A DNA stretch of 64,000 nt from Alphaproteobacteria bacterium (GTDB lineage Bacteria > Pseudomonadota > Alphaproteobacteria > Rhizobiales > Xanthobacteraceae): assembly GCA_005884685.1 (NCBI GenBank), contig VBAH01000049.1, forward strand, positions 1 to 64,000. Reading direction: 5' to 3'. The notes under the pieces are model-generated. The model did no database searches. It saw only the letters and a list, made by a program, of their open reading frames with translations, and had not been told where the DNA came from. The position numbers and the translations under genes are program-made. The first letter of the stretch is position 1, and each line of letters opens with the position of its first letter. Of this stretch, positions 53,623-63,802 are shown piece by piece.

Positions 53623-53717
53623 CCTCATCCTGAGGAGCGCCCGGAGGGCGCGTCTCGAAGGATCAGGAGATTGGCCGTCCTTCGAGACGCATGCTTTGCA
53701 TGCTCCTCAGGATGAGG
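53623..53717. repeat. Dispersed palindrome family C (CCTCATCCTGAGGAGC) before ffh
   Basis: CCTCATCCTGAGGAGC pairs with GCTCCTCAGGATGAGG and GCGTCTCGAAGGA pairs with TCCTTCGAGACGC across the centre. It ends 13 bases before the ffh start, so it covers the leader. The remainder of the 318-base gap after the antitoxin (53443-53622) shows no gene. Confidence 0.85.
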
Positions 53718-53729
53718 CCGGAGACCTTG

Positions 53730-55286
<1,557 letters not shown>

Positions 55287-55303
55287 CCGTCGCCCTCACC
55301 CGT

Positions 55304-55435
55304 CTTTCCGGGGCGCCGCGCAGCGGCGAGCCCGGAATCCATAAGCCCGAGTCGTGGTTATGGATTCCGGCTCTCGCTGAGCCTGTCATCGGGCCGGCCC
55401 AAGTGGGCCGGACCCGTTGGCTTGGCCGGAATGAC
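55304..55435. repeat. Dispersed palindromic repeat, family B copy 2
   Basis: CTTTCCGGGGCGCCGCG opening, GCCCGGAATCCATAAG ... TTATGGATTCCGG arms and a GGGCCGGCCC palindrome before the closing CCGGAATGAC. It fills the ffh-rpsP gap. Confidence 0.75.
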
Positions 55436-55460
55436 CAGTCTTGATGAGAAAGGAAAACGA

Positions 55461-55838
55461 ATGTCCCTGAGAATCCGGCTCGCGCGCGCGGGCACCAAGA
55501 AGCGCCCCGTCTATCATATCGTGATCGCAGACAGCCGTTCGCCGCGCGACGGCCGCTACATCGAGCGCCTCGGCCACTTCAATCCGCTGATGGCGAAGGA
55601 CAACAAGGATCGCCTCAAGCTCGACCTCGAGAAGGTCAAGACGTGGATGGCGAAAGGCGCACTGCCGACCGACCGCGTGTCGCGCTTCCTCGACGTTGCC
55701 GGGCTGATGAAGCGCGAGCAGCGCAACAATCCCGAGAAGGCAAAGCCGAAGAAGAAGGCGCAGGAACGCGCCGCGGCCGCCGCAACCGCCGCCGCTGCAC
55801 CTGCCGAAGGCGCGGCACCGGCCGCGCCAGCAGCCTAA
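55461..55838 (+). CDS. rpsP: Ribosomal protein S16
   Basis: 125 residues. Core [26 protein letters not shown] and [12 protein letters not shown] are typical S16. The C-terminal 45 residues are an Ala/Lys/Pro-rich extension common in this group. AAAGGAAAAC precedes the ATG. First gene of the rpsP-rimM-trmD-rplS cluster; part of the 30S subunit. Confidence 0.96.
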   Translation: MSLRIRLARAGTKKRPVYHIVIADSRSPRDGRYIERLGHFNPLMAKDNKDRLKLDLEKVKTWMAKGALPTDRVSRFLDVAGLMKREQRNNPEKAKPKKKAQERAAAAATAAAAPAEGAAPAAPAA

Positions 55839-55846
55839 TCCATGCT

Positions 55847-55972
55847 CCGCTCATTCCCGCACCCGGGCCCGACCTGCGGTCGGCCCGAGTGCAGGCTCCA
55901 GCGGGAATCCAAGGCCAAGAACTGGCTCCCCGCGAGTTTATCCCCGACTGGATCGGGGACGGGGACGAGCGG
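55847..55972. repeat. Dispersed palindromic repeat, family A copy 8 with nested inserts
   Basis: The CCGCTC ... GAGCGG unit carries the ACCCGGGCCCGACC ... CCCGAGTGC insert also seen in copy 2 and a second insert (TTTATCCCCGACTGGATCGGGGAC). It lies between rpsP and rimM and reaches within five bases of the rimM ATG, so it covers its ribosome-binding region. Confidence 0.8.
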
Positions 55973-55977
55973 ATGAC

Positions 55978-56478
55978 ATGAAAGATCGCGTCTGCATCGC
56001 GCAGATCGGCGCCGCGCACGGCGTGCGCGGCGAGGTGCGGCTCAAGGCGTTCACCGAAGATCCGCTTTCGGTCGCGCGCTACGGCGCGCTGGAAACCGAG
56101 GACGGCAAGCGGCTGGTCGAGATCGAGGCAGTGCGGCCGGCAAAAGACATGCTGGTGGCGCGCCTCAAAGGCATTTCGGATCGCGATGCCGCCGCGCGCC
56201 TGACGAACGTGCGCCTCTATGTGGCACGCGAAAAATTACCGAAGGCCGCCGACGATGAGTTCTATCATGCCGATCTCATCGGCCTTGCGGCGGTGACGTC
56301 CAGCGGCGAAGCGCTTGGCACCGTGAAGGCTCTGCACAATTTCGGCGCAGGCGATCTGCTGGAAATCGAGCCGGTGACCGGTGGCGCAACGCTCATGCTG
56401 CCGTTCACCGAGGTAACCGTGCCGACGGTCGATATCGCCGGCCGCAAGATCGTGATCGAGCCCCCGGGGGATGCGTGA
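55978..56478 (+). CDS. rimM: Ribosome maturation factor RimM
   Basis: 166 residues: RimM barrel ([24 protein letters not shown]) and PRC-barrel domain ([32 protein letters not shown]). Needed for 16S processing and S19 assembly. The stop overlaps the trmD start by one base (TGATG at 56476-56480). No clear Shine-Dalgarno; translation may be influenced by the repeat just upstream. Confidence 0.95.
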   Translation: MKDRVCIAQIGAAHGVRGEVRLKAFTEDPLSVARYGALETEDGKRLVEIEAVRPAKDMLVARLKGISDRDAAARLTNVRLYVAREKLPKAADDEFYHADLIGLAAVTSSGEALGTVKALHNFGAGDLLEIEPVTGGATLMLPFTEVTVPTVDIAGRKIVIEPPGDA

Positions 56479-57173
56479 TGTGGCGCGCGACCGTCCTCAC
56501 GATATTTCCCGAGATGTTTCCGGGGCCGCTCGGCGCGAGCCTTGCCGGCAAGGCGCTGGAGAAGGGACTGTGGGCGCTCGACGCGATCGACATTCGCGAT
56601 CATGCGACCGACAGGCACCGCACGGTCGACGACACGCCGGCGGGCGGCGGGCCCGGCATGGTGATGAAGGCGGATGTGCTCGCACGCGCGATCGATGCCG
56701 CCGGCGGGGAGAGGCCGCGCCTGTTGATGTCGCCGCGCGGCGCCCCGCTCACGCAAACGCGGGTCGCGGAGCTCAGTGGCGGCCCGGGCGCCATTGTCCT
56801 CTGTGGCCGGTTCGAGGGCGTGGACGAGCGGCTGATCGAGGGCAGGGCCCTGGAGGAGGTCTCGCTCGGCGATTTCGTGCTCTCGGGCGGCGTGATCGCC
56901 GCCATGGCGCTGATCGACGCGTGCGTGCGGCTTCTTCCCGGCGTGATGGGCAGGCTGGCCTCCGGCGCGGAGGAAAGCTTCGCCGACGGCCTGCTCGAAT
57001 ACCCGCAATACACCCGGCCGCAGCTCTGGGAAGGCCGCGCCATCCCGGAGGTGCTCACGTCGGGCGACCACGGCAAGATCGCGGCCTGGCGGCGCGGAGA
57101 GGCCGAAAAGCTCACCCGCGAGCGCAGGCCGGACCTCTGGGCCGCCCGAAAGTCGGTGAAACCGGACGGGTGA
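56478..57173 (+). CDS. trmD: tRNA (guanine37-N1)-methyltransferase
   Basis: 231 residues, SPOUT knot enzyme that makes m1G37 and prevents frameshifting. Segments [25 protein letters not shown] and [13 protein letters not shown] with [14 protein letters not shown] (knot region) are intact. ATG at 56478 overlaps the rimM stop; a GTG one codon upstream is possible. Part of the rpsP operon. Confidence 0.96.
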   Translation: MWRATVLTIFPEMFPGPLGASLAGKALEKGLWALDAIDIRDHATDRHRTVDDTPAGGGPGMVMKADVLARAIDAAGGERPRLLMSPRGAPLTQTRVAELSGGPGAIVLCGRFEGVDERLIEGRALEEVSLGDFVLSGGVIAAMALIDACVRLLPGVMGRLASGAEESFADGLLEYPQYTRPQLWEGRAIPEVLTSGDHGKIAAWRRGEAEKLTRERRPDLWAARKSVKPDG

Positions 57174-57266
57174 CAAGCCCAAAACTTTGCAGTAGAAGCT
57201 CGCCCAACCCCATTTGAGCCTGCCGCCTGAGCGCCCCGCGCGTGGCGCCGCCGCCGGAGAATTGCC

Positions 57267-57668
57267 ATGAACCTGTTGAAGCAGATCGAGCAAGAGCAGA
57301 TCGAAAAGCTCAGCGCCGGGAAGGACATCCCGGATTTCGCCCCGGGCGACACCCTGATCGTGAACGTCAAGGTGCGCGAGGGCGACCGCACCCGCGTGCA
57401 GGCCTACGAGGGCCTGTGCATCGCGCGCTCGGGCGGCGGCATCAACGAGAGCTTCACGGTGCGCAAGATTTCCTATGGCGAGGGCGTCGAGCGCGTGTTC
57501 CCGCTCTATTCGCCGATGATCGACTCGATCAAGCTCGTGCGCCGCGGCAAGGTACGCCGCGCCAAGCTCTATTACCTGCGCGGCCTGCGCGGCAAGAAGG
57601 CGCGCATCACCGAGAAGCAGGACAGCGGCGGCGAGGCCGCGGCCGTACAGGCGAAGGCCGCGGAGTAG
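57267..57668 (+). CDS. rplS: Ribosomal protein L19
   Basis: 133 residues with the L19 core ([57 protein letters not shown]) and a short acidic/Ala tail. Bridge protein of the 50S subunit. Starts after GGAGAATTGCC. Last gene of the cluster; a large palindromic repeat follows. Confidence 0.97.
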   Translation: MNLLKQIEQEQIEKLSAGKDIPDFAPGDTLIVNVKVREGDRTRVQAYEGLCIARSGGGINESFTVRKISYGEGVERVFPLYSPMIDSIKLVRRGKVRRAKLYYLRGLRGKKARITEKQDSGGEAAAVQAKAAE

Positions 57669-57676
57669 CGCGGGCC

Positions 57677-57842
57677 GTCATTCCGGCCGAGCGCAGCGAG
57701 GGCCGGAATCCATAACCACAGGTTTCTCGCTGTCGCTCGATCCACTACACACCGATAGGATCGTGGTTATGGATTCCGGGCTCGCGACCATAGCGCGTCG
57801 CAGACGCGCGTTCCCGCGCTGATGGTCGCGCCCCGGAATGAC
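57677..57842. repeat. Dispersed palindromic repeat, family B copy 3 (with insert)
   Basis: GTCATTCCGGCCGAGCGCAGCGAGGGCCGGAATCCATAACCAC opens, ATGGATTCCGGGCTCGCGACCAT and ATGGTCGCGCCCCGGAATGAC close, with a central insert at about 57715-57765. It fills most of the 258-base gap between rplS and leuC. Confidence 0.75.
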
Positions 57843-57926
57843 CAACAGGTCGTTCTTCCCACTTTTCCTTGTATTCTCGAACGACTAATACTGCCGCGCA
57901 GAAATCGCGCACCGGAACCCCACGGA

Positions 57927-59333
57927 ATGGCAAAGCCCCGCACCCTCTACGACAAGATCTGGGACGACCATCTGGTCGATGAGCAGCCGGACGGAACCTG
58001 CCTGCTCTACATCGACCGCCATCTGGTGCACGAAGTGACCAGCCCGCAGGCGTTCGACGGACTGCGCCTGAGCGGCCGCAAGGTGCGCGCGCCGGAAAAG
58101 ACGCTCGCGGTGGTCGACCACAACATCCCGACCACCGACCGCAGCCTGCCCAACCCCGATCCGGAAAGCGCCGAGCAGATCCGCGTGATGGCGGAGAACG
58201 CGCGCGACTTCGGCATCGAGTATTACGACGAGTTCGACCGCCGCCAGGGCATCGTGCACATCATCGGGCCGGAGCAGGGCTTCACGCTGCCCGGCACCAC
58301 GATCGTGTGCGGCGACAGCCACACCTCGACGCACGGCGCATTCGGCGCGCTCGCGCACGGCATCGGCACATCCGAGGTCGAGCATGTGCTGGCGACGCAG
58401 ACGCTGATCCAGCGCAAGGCGAAGAACATGCGCGCGGTCATCGACGGCAGGCTGCCGGCCGGCGTCACCGCGAAGGACATCATCCTCGCGATCATCGGCG
58501 AGATCGGCACCGCCGGCGGCACCGGCCACGTGCTGGAATATGCCGGCGAGGCGATCCGCGCGCTCTCGATGGAAGGCCGCATGACGGTCTGCAACATGTC
58601 GATCGAGGGCGGCGCGCGCGCGGGCATGATCGCGCCCGACGAGAAGACGTTCGAGTATCTCAAGGGCCGTCCCAAGGCGCCGAAGGCGGGCGCGTGGGAA
58701 ACCGCGATGCGCTACTGGGAGACGCTGCACTCGGACGAGGGTGCGGCATTCGATCGCGAGATCAGGCTCGATGCAGCATCGCTTCCGCCGATCGTCACGT
58801 GGGGCACGAGCCCCGAGCAGGTCGTCACCGTCACCGGTCGCGTGCCGCGCGTCGACGACGTGACGGACGCGCACAAGCGCGAGTCGGTCAGCCGCGCGCT
58901 TGCCTACATGGGCCTGCAGGGCGGGGAGAAGATCACCGACATCGCGCTCGACCGCGTGTTCATCGGCTCATGCACCAACGGCCGCATCGAGGACCTGCGC
59001 GAAGTGGCGCGCATCTCGGAAGGCAAAAAGGTCAACGCCAGCGTCAACGCGATGATCGTGCCGGGCTCCGGCCTGGTGAAGGAGCAGGCCGAGGCCGAAG
59101 GGCTCGACAAGATCTTCAAGGCGGCCGGCTTCGACTGGCGCGAGCCGGGATGCTCGATGTGCCTGGCGATGAATCCGGACAAGCTCTCGCCGGGCGAGCG
59201 CTGCGCCTCGACCTCGAACCGCAATTTCGAGGGCCGCCAAGGCTACAAGGGCCGCACCCATCTCGTCTCGCCCGTGATGGCAGCAGCGGCAGCCATTGCC
59301 GGGAAGTTCGTCGACGTGCGCGAGTGGAAATAG
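57927..59333 (+). CDS. leuC: 3-isopropylmalate dehydratase large subunit
   Basis: 468 residues, aconitase-family Fe-S enzyme of leucine synthesis (with LeuD at 61481). Fe-S ligand cysteines lie in GSCTNGR and in CSMCLAMN. Conserved [14 protein letters not shown] and [10 protein letters not shown] are present. The ATG at 57927 begins [15 protein letters not shown] as in relatives; a longer frame would read into repeat sequence. Confidence 0.97.
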   Translation: MAKPRTLYDKIWDDHLVDEQPDGTCLLYIDRHLVHEVTSPQAFDGLRLSGRKVRAPEKTLAVVDHNIPTTDRSLPNPDPESAEQIRVMAENARDFGIEYYDEFDRRQGIVHIIGPEQGFTLPGTTIVCGDSHTSTHGAFGALAHGIGTSEVEHVLATQTLIQRKAKNMRAVIDGRLPAGVTAKDIILAIIGEIGTAGGTGHVLEYAGEAIRALSMEGRMTVCNMSIEGGARAGMIAPDEKTFEYLKGRPKAPKAGAWETAMRYWETLHSDEGAAFDREIRLDAASLPPIVTWGTSPEQVVTVTGRVPRVDDVTDAHKRESVSRALAYMGLQGGEKITDIALDRVFIGSCTNGRIEDLREVARISEGKKVNASVNAMIVPGSGLVKEQAEAEGLDKIFKAAGFDWREPGCSMCLAMNPDKLSPGERCASTSNRNFEGRQGYKGRTHLVSPVMAAAAAIAGKFVDVREWK

Positions 59334-59339
59334 CCTCGG

Positions 59340-59365
59340 CGCCCCGGCGCGGTTGCGCCGGGGCG
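59340..59365 (+). terminator. Perfect GC hairpin after leuC
   Basis: CGCCCCGGCGC, GGTT, GCGCCGGGGCG: an 11-base stem with a four-base loop, seven bases after the leuC stop. It lacks a U-run, so it may be an inefficient or Rho-assisted terminator, working for both converging transcripts. Confidence 0.55.
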
Positions 59366-59391
59366 TCAGACGGACTGCTCAGGCTAGGCGG

Positions 59392-59703
59392 CTAGAAGAT
59401 GCCGAAGCCGAACGGGCCGATCCCGAGCGCAAGGCCCGGCCGATAGTAGCCCGGATAGCCGTAGTACGGGGACCCGTAGCCGTAATAGCTCGGACCCCAA
59501 TACGGGCGGGCATAATAGCGCGGGCCCCAATACCGGCGGCCGTAATAGCGGTGACGATAGTAGCGCCGCTGTGAGCTCAGCTCGGTCGATTGGGCTCTCT
59601 CATTCGCGACACCCGGTTTCTGTTCCGCGGCGCTGGCCTGCAGCGGCAGGGCTGCGGTGGCCATCAGCGTCAGGCCTGCGATACCTGCAAGGATTTTGCT
59701 CAT
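59392..59703 (-). CDS. Small secreted Tyr/Gly-rich protein
   Basis: 103 residues: signal peptide (ILAGIAGLTLMATAALPLQA, cleavage near ASA), then a region made mostly of Tyr, Arg, Gly and Trp (RYYRHRYYGRRYWGPRYY, GSPYYGYPGYY) and a closing ALGIGPFGFGIF. Low-complexity and probably extracellular or envelope-bound; such proteins are common in Bradyrhizobium-type genomes with unknown role. First of three secreted small proteins between leuC and leuD. Confidence 0.75.
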   Translation of the reverse strand: MSKILAGIAGLTLMATAALPLQASAAEQKPGVANERAQSTELSSQRRYYRHRYYGRRYWGPRYYARPYWGPSYYGYGSPYYGYPGYYRPGLALGIGPFGFGIF

Positions 59704-59788
59704 GCGTCATCCCTCTGTGACGCCCCGGACGGGATAACGCGTGAGCGGGAAAATTGTTGCCCGCTCGGGGGCTGCGGTTAACGCGCCG

Positions 59789-60262
59789 CTACCAGCGGAA
59801 CATGTAGAACGGCGAGCCATAATAATACCGCCGCGGGTGGCGGTAATGGCGGTAGCGCGGCCGGTAGAACGGCCACCAGAAGCGCGGATGCGCATAGAAG
59901 AACGGGCTGCGATAGGGATAGCGGTAGTAGCCGTACCGCGCGTGGCGGCGCTTTGATTTTTTCTTCTTCGCTTCGGGGCTTGTCGGTGCCGTCGCGGTTT
60001 CGGCCGGTGCCGGTGCGGTGGATGGTGCCGTCGTGGTCGTTGCAGGGGCAGGCGCCGGCGTGGTGGCAGGGGCGGGCGCGGGTGCCGGTGTCGCGGCCGG
60101 CGCCGGCGTGGCGGGCGGCGTCGGGGCAGGCGCAGGCGTCGCGGCGGGCGGCGTTGCCGGAACCGGATCGATCGAACCCGGCGTGGAGGTTGCGGCCTGC
60201 GCGATCTGCCAAGCAGCGCTCAGAAGTACGATAGCGGAGAGACCGGCGAACAGTCTGGACAT
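59789..60262 (-). CDS. Secreted Pro/Ala-linker protein with aromatic-basic C-terminus
   Basis: 157 residues: signal peptide (AGLSAIVLLSAAWQIAQA), a long Pro/Ala/Thr linker (about residues 30-95), then a Lys/Arg/Tyr/Trp-rich tail (RRHARYGYYRYPYRSPFF, PFYRPRYRHYRHPRRYYY). The tail echoes the 59392 product, suggesting a related surface protein on a stalk. The GC-rich repetitive linker codons may be prone to length change. Function unknown. Confidence 0.75.
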   Translation of the reverse strand: MSRLFAGLSAIVLLSAAWQIAQAATSTPGSIDPVPATPPAATPAPAPTPPATPAPAATPAPAPAPATTPAPAPATTTTAPSTAPAPAETATAPTSPEAKKKKSKRRHARYGYYRYPYRSPFFYAHPRFWWPFYRPRYRHYRHPRRYYYGSPFYMFRW

Positions 60263-60303
60263 GCTCAACCCCCCAACGAGCTCAACCCCCAACGAGCGGC
60301 CGT

Positions 60304-60561
60304 TCACCAGCCGCGTACCCACCAGCAGCGTTGCACCGGCACGATGACAGGTCCGCTCGGGCGCCACTGCTGCGCCAGCCGGAACGTGCAGTCGCGGTAC
60401 AGCAGCCGGCCCGGATAAACCCGCACGCGCGCGGGCGGCCGGCGAATTTGCGCGGAAAGTTCGGTTGGCGCGGTTGGCGCGGCTGACACCGGCGCTGCCT
60501 CCGCGGCGCTGACCCCGAGCGCCAGCGCAGCCACCATCGCGATCGCAACCTTGCGCATCAT
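60304..60561 (-). CDS. Small secreted protein with conserved Cys/Trp end
   Basis: 85 residues: signal peptide (KVAIAMVAALALGVSAAEA), then a mature part of about 60 residues ending PVQRCWWVRGW, with a second Cys in YRDCTFRL, so a disulfide is likely. The product is short, basic and probably periplasmic or surface-located. Start at MMRKVA; a GTG three codons upstream is possible. Same strand as the two preceding secreted proteins. Confidence 0.65.
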   Translation of the reverse strand: MMRKVAIAMVAALALGVSAAEAAPVSAAPTAPTELSAQIRRPPARVRVYPGRLLYRDCTFRLAQQWRPSGPVIVPVQRCWWVRGW

Positions 60562-60656
60562 AGTCCCCACGATCCGCCGGTACGCTCCCGCATCGTCGGC
60601 GCTCCGTCAACCGCTTGACGATGGCGTGGAGTGTCCCGCAGCCCTATCTTTGCCCC

Positions 60657-60938
60657 ATGAGCAACCCGCGAGAGCGCGACGAGGAGCAGCGGCGCGAGGC
60701 GCTGCGCACGCTCGATACGTTGCGCGAGAGCGACACCTTCGCGACTTCGGCGCTGGCGCGCACCGCGCGGCGTGCGAGCGATCACTTCACTGCCAGGGAT
60801 GCGATGAAAGATGCGCTCACGCCGGACGGCTCGGTCGACAGGATCGAGCTGTGGGGCCGCCGCATCGGGCGCGGCTTGAGCCTCGCCGGCTTCATCGCGC
60901 TCGCGCTTTATCTCTATTTCACCCACTTCGCGAAATGA
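60657..60938 (+). CDS. Small protein with C-terminal membrane anchor
   Basis: 93 residues: a charged helical N-terminal region (RERDEEQRREALRTLDTLRE) and one C-terminal membrane helix (GLSLAGFIALALYLYF). Stop overlaps the next ATG by four bases (ATGA at 60935), so it is coupled to the metallopeptidase gene. Possibly a substrate or partner of that peptidase (inference). Family not recognised. Confidence 0.72.
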   Translation: MSNPRERDEEQRREALRTLDTLRESDTFATSALARTARRASDHFTARDAMKDALTPDGSVDRIELWGRRIGRGLSLAGFIALALYLYFTHFAK

Positions 60939-61360
60939 CGATGAATGCAAGCGATCCGCTCGGTTGGCGCGGCACGTCCGCACCCTCGCTGGCCGAATTC
61001 GAAGCGCTGGCGATCGAGGCGTTCCGCCGGCTGCCGGAGCAATTCCGGGCGTTGTGCGCCGACCTGGTGATCAAGATCGACGACTTTGCGACCGACGAGG
61101 TGCTCGATCATCTCGGTGCCAAGAACGAGTTCGATGTGCTCGGCCTGTTTCAGGGAGTCGGGCTGCCGTTTCGCTCGGAAAGCGCCCCGACACACCTGCC
61201 GAACATGATCTGGCTCTACCGCCGCCCGATCCTCGATTACTGGGCCGAGCACGACGAGACGCTGGGCGCGATCATCACGCACGTGCTGGTGCACGAGATC
61301 GGGCATCATTTCGGCATGTCGGACGCCGATATGGAGAACATCGAACGGGCGGCGGACTGA
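60935..61360 (+). CDS. Minimal zinc metallopeptidase (gluzincin-like)
   Basis: 141 residues with HEIGHH at 120-125 followed by GMSDADM, matching the small MMP-like/DUF1025 metallopeptidase family. His120 and His124 are the expected zinc ligands, Glu121 the base. Cytoplasmic, no signal. Coupled to the small anchored protein upstream and 120 bases before leuD. Substrate unknown. Confidence 0.88.
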   Translation: MTMNASDPLGWRGTSAPSLAEFEALAIEAFRRLPEQFRALCADLVIKIDDFATDEVLDHLGAKNEFDVLGLFQGVGLPFRSESAPTHLPNMIWLYRRPILDYWAEHDETLGAIITHVLVHEIGHHFGMSDADMENIERAAD

Positions 61361-61480
61361 CCGGTCCATCAGGAACATTGAAAGGCCATATCAGTATTAT
61401 GCATCGCTCGACCGGTCGCCGAGCCTTTCGCGGCGCCGGCATTTGGGCTAAGACGGCGCCACTCTTCTCGGAAAGCAGTC

Positions 61481-62086
61481 ATGGAAAAGTTCACTAAGCT
61501 GGAAGGCGTCGCGGCGCCGATCCACATGATCAATGTCGACACCGACATGATCATCCCGAAGAATTATCTGAAAACCGTCAAGCGCACCGGCCTCGGCAAG
61601 GGCCTGTTCGCCGAGAAGCGCTACAAGGACGACGGAGCCGAGAATCCGGACTTCGTGCTCAACAAGCCGGCCTATCGCAACGCCAGGATTCTCGTCGCCG
61701 ACGATAATTTCGGCTGCGGCTCCTCGCGCGAGCATGCGCCCTGGGCGCTGATGGATTATGGCATCCGCTGCGTGATCTCGACCTCGTTCGGCGATATTTT
61801 CTACAACAACTGCTTCAAGAACGGCGTGCTGCCGATCAAGGTTTCGCCGGAGGATCTGGAGAAGCTGTTCGACGACGCCGACCGCGGCGCCAACGCGACG
61901 CTCTCGATCGATCTGGAGAAGCAGGAAATTCGCGGCCCCGACGGCGGCGTGGTGAAGTTCGAGATCGACGCGTTCCGCAAGCACTGCATGCTCAACGGGC
62001 TCGACGACGTCGGCCTGACCATGGTCAAGAAGGACAAGATCGGCGCCTACGAAGAGAAGGCGCAGGCCGCGCGGCCGTGGATGTGA
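61481..62086 (+). CDS. leuD: 3-isopropylmalate dehydratase small subunit
   Basis: 201 residues, swivelling domain of the isopropylmalate isomerase. Typical [21 protein letters not shown] and [17 protein letters not shown] motifs. Partner leuC ends 2.1 kb upstream. The stop abuts the stop of the convergent exporter gene (62087), so the two transcripts meet without a gap. Confidence 0.97.
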   Translation: MEKFTKLEGVAAPIHMINVDTDMIIPKNYLKTVKRTGLGKGLFAEKRYKDDGAENPDFVLNKPAYRNARILVADDNFGCGSSREHAPWALMDYGIRCVISTSFGDIFYNNCFKNGVLPIKVSPEDLEKLFDDADRGANATLSIDLEKQEIRGPDGGVVKFEIDAFRKHCMLNGLDDVGLTMVKKDKIGAYEEKAQAARPWM

Positions 62087-63679
62087 TCAACCGGCATTCG
62101 CCGGCCGTGCTGCCTGCACCGTCCGGCCGCGCCGCGGCCGGATCGTCAGCGCGGCGCAGATCGAGGCCGCAAGCGCAAGCGCTGCCGCAAGCCACATCAC
62201 CAGCCGGATACTGTCGGCGAGCGATTGCCTGACGATCGTCTCGGCGGCTTTTCGATCTTCTCCCCGAACGGTGAATTCCGCGGCGAATTTCCCGCGCGCA
62301 TTCACGACTGCCTGACGCGCTTCGGCGCTCAGCCGCTGTGCCGCAAGGCTGCGGTCGAGCGCGCGGTTGTGCGCCTCGAGCGCAACGACGCCGAGGATCG
62401 CGACCGCCAGCAGGCTCGCAAGGGACGCAACGGCATTGTTGATGCCGGAGGCGACACCCGCCTGGCGCTCCGGCACCGCATTGATGACGGTGGTCGTCAG
62501 CGGCGCGACCGTGATCGCCATGCCAAGCCCGAGCACGACCATCGGCAGGAGCATGCCGGCGTAGGAGTCTCCGGCCATCGGCAGCAGCACGAAGCCGACC
62601 GCCGCGATGGCAGGCCCTGCGATCAGCGGCAGCCGCGCGCCGAAGCGGTCGATCAATCCGCCGGACCAGCGCGACAGCGCCGCCATGACGATGGTGAATG
62701 GCAGGAACGCGGCGCCGGCGAGCGTCGCCGAGAAACCATGCACCTGGATCAGCAGGAACGGCAGGAAGAAGAACGCTCCGCCGAGGCCGGCATAAAGCAG
62801 GAGCGTGAGCAGATTCACGCCGGCAAACGTGCGCGACGAAAACAGTTTCAACGGCATCATCGGCGCAGGGATGCGCGCTTCCTCCCACACGAACGTCGCG
62901 AGCAGCAGGATTCCGGCGCCCAACGAAGCGACGATGGTCGCGTCGCTCCAGCCGCGCTCCGGCGCGGCGATCAGGCCGTACACGAGACTCCCGAGGCCTA
63001 AGAGCGCGAGCAGCGCGCCGCGCCAGTCGAGGCCGCGTGCGGCTTGCGCGTCGCGGCTTTCCGGCACGTGGCGCAGCGCGATCCAGATCGCTGGCAGCGC
63101 GATGAACGGGTTGATCAGGAAGATCCAGCGCCACGATACGTGATCGACGATCCAGCCGCCGAGCACCGGGCCGAATGCCGCCGAGATTGCCGAGAAGCCC
63201 GCCCACGTGCCGATCGCTTTGCCGCGCTCGCTCTCGTCGAACGTCGCGCCGATGATCGCGAGCGAGCAGGGGATGAGCAACGCCGCGCCCGCGCCTTGCA
63301 CGGCGCGCGCCGGGATCAGTTGCCCGATAGTGCCTGAGAGGCCGCACCATAGCGATGCGGCTGCGAACACTGCGGTGCCGGCGATGAACACCCGGCGGCG
63401 TCCCAGCTGGTCGCCCGCCGCGCCGCCGACCAGCACCAGCGCGGTGAGCGCGAGCATATATGCGTTGACCAGCCATTGGACCGCGGCGGCGGAGGTTTTC
63501 AGATCGGCCTCGATAGTCGGCAGCGCGACGTTCACCACCGACTCGTCGATATAGGCCATGGTCGAGGCCATGATCGTGACGGCGAGCACCCACGGCTTGC
63601 TGCTCGCTTTGCAATCCGGCGCGCTGCGCACCGCGCGGATCGCCGCCTCGTCGCAGGGGCGTGCTCTCGGATTGAGCAT
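62087..63679 (-). CDS. EmrB/QacA-type multidrug exporter (DHA2 MFS)
   Basis: 530 residues, about fourteen hydrophobic helices, with DHA2 motif C-like and D1 phrases (MASTMAYIDESVVNVALPTIEADL, LVGGAAGDQLGRRRVFIAG, GWIVDHVSWRWIFLINP). Proton-coupled export of lipophilic compounds is expected. The start MLNPRARPC at 63679 is used; in-frame codons upstream are repeat-encoded. A large palindromic repeat precedes it. Confidence 0.9.
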   Translation of the reverse strand: MLNPRARPCDEAAIRAVRSAPDCKASSKPWVLAVTIMASTMAYIDESVVNVALPTIEADLKTSAAAVQWLVNAYMLALTALVLVGGAAGDQLGRRRVFIAGTAVFAAASLWCGLSGTIGQLIPARAVQGAGAALLIPCSLAIIGATFDESERGKAIGTWAGFSAISAAFGPVLGGWIVDHVSWRWIFLINPFIALPAIWIALRHVPESRDAQAARGLDWRGALLALLGLGSLVYGLIAAPERGWSDATIVASLGAGILLLATFVWEEARIPAPMMPLKLFSSRTFAGVNLLTLLLYAGLGGAFFFLPFLLIQVHGFSATLAGAAFLPFTIVMAALSRWSGGLIDRFGARLPLIAGPAIAAVGFVLLPMAGDSYAGMLLPMVVLGLGMAITVAPLTTTVINAVPERQAGVASGINNAVASLASLLAVAILGVVALEAHNRALDRSLAAQRLSAEARQAVVNARGKFAAEFTVRGEDRKAAETIVRQSLADSIRLVMWLAAALALAASICAALTIRPRRGRTVQAARPANAG

Positions 63680-63697
63680 GACGGGTAATAGAGAACT

Positions 63698-63795
63698 CCG
63701 CTCATTCCCGCGCAAGCGGCCCCTCCCTTTACCCTCCCCCGCTTGCGGGGGAGGGTAGGGTGGGGGCGGGTCCCCGCTTTCGCGGGGACGAGCGG
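63698..63795. repeat. Dispersed palindromic repeat, family A copy 9 with nested GC hairpin
   Basis: CCGCTCATTCCCGCGCAAGCGG opens and CCCCGCTTTCGCGGGGACGAGCGG closes. The centre holds a nested CCTCCCCCGCTTGCGGGGGAGG hairpin, absent from the other copies. It fills the gap between the exporter and the aldolase genes. Confidence 0.82.
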
Positions 63796-63802
63796 AACCC
63801 GG

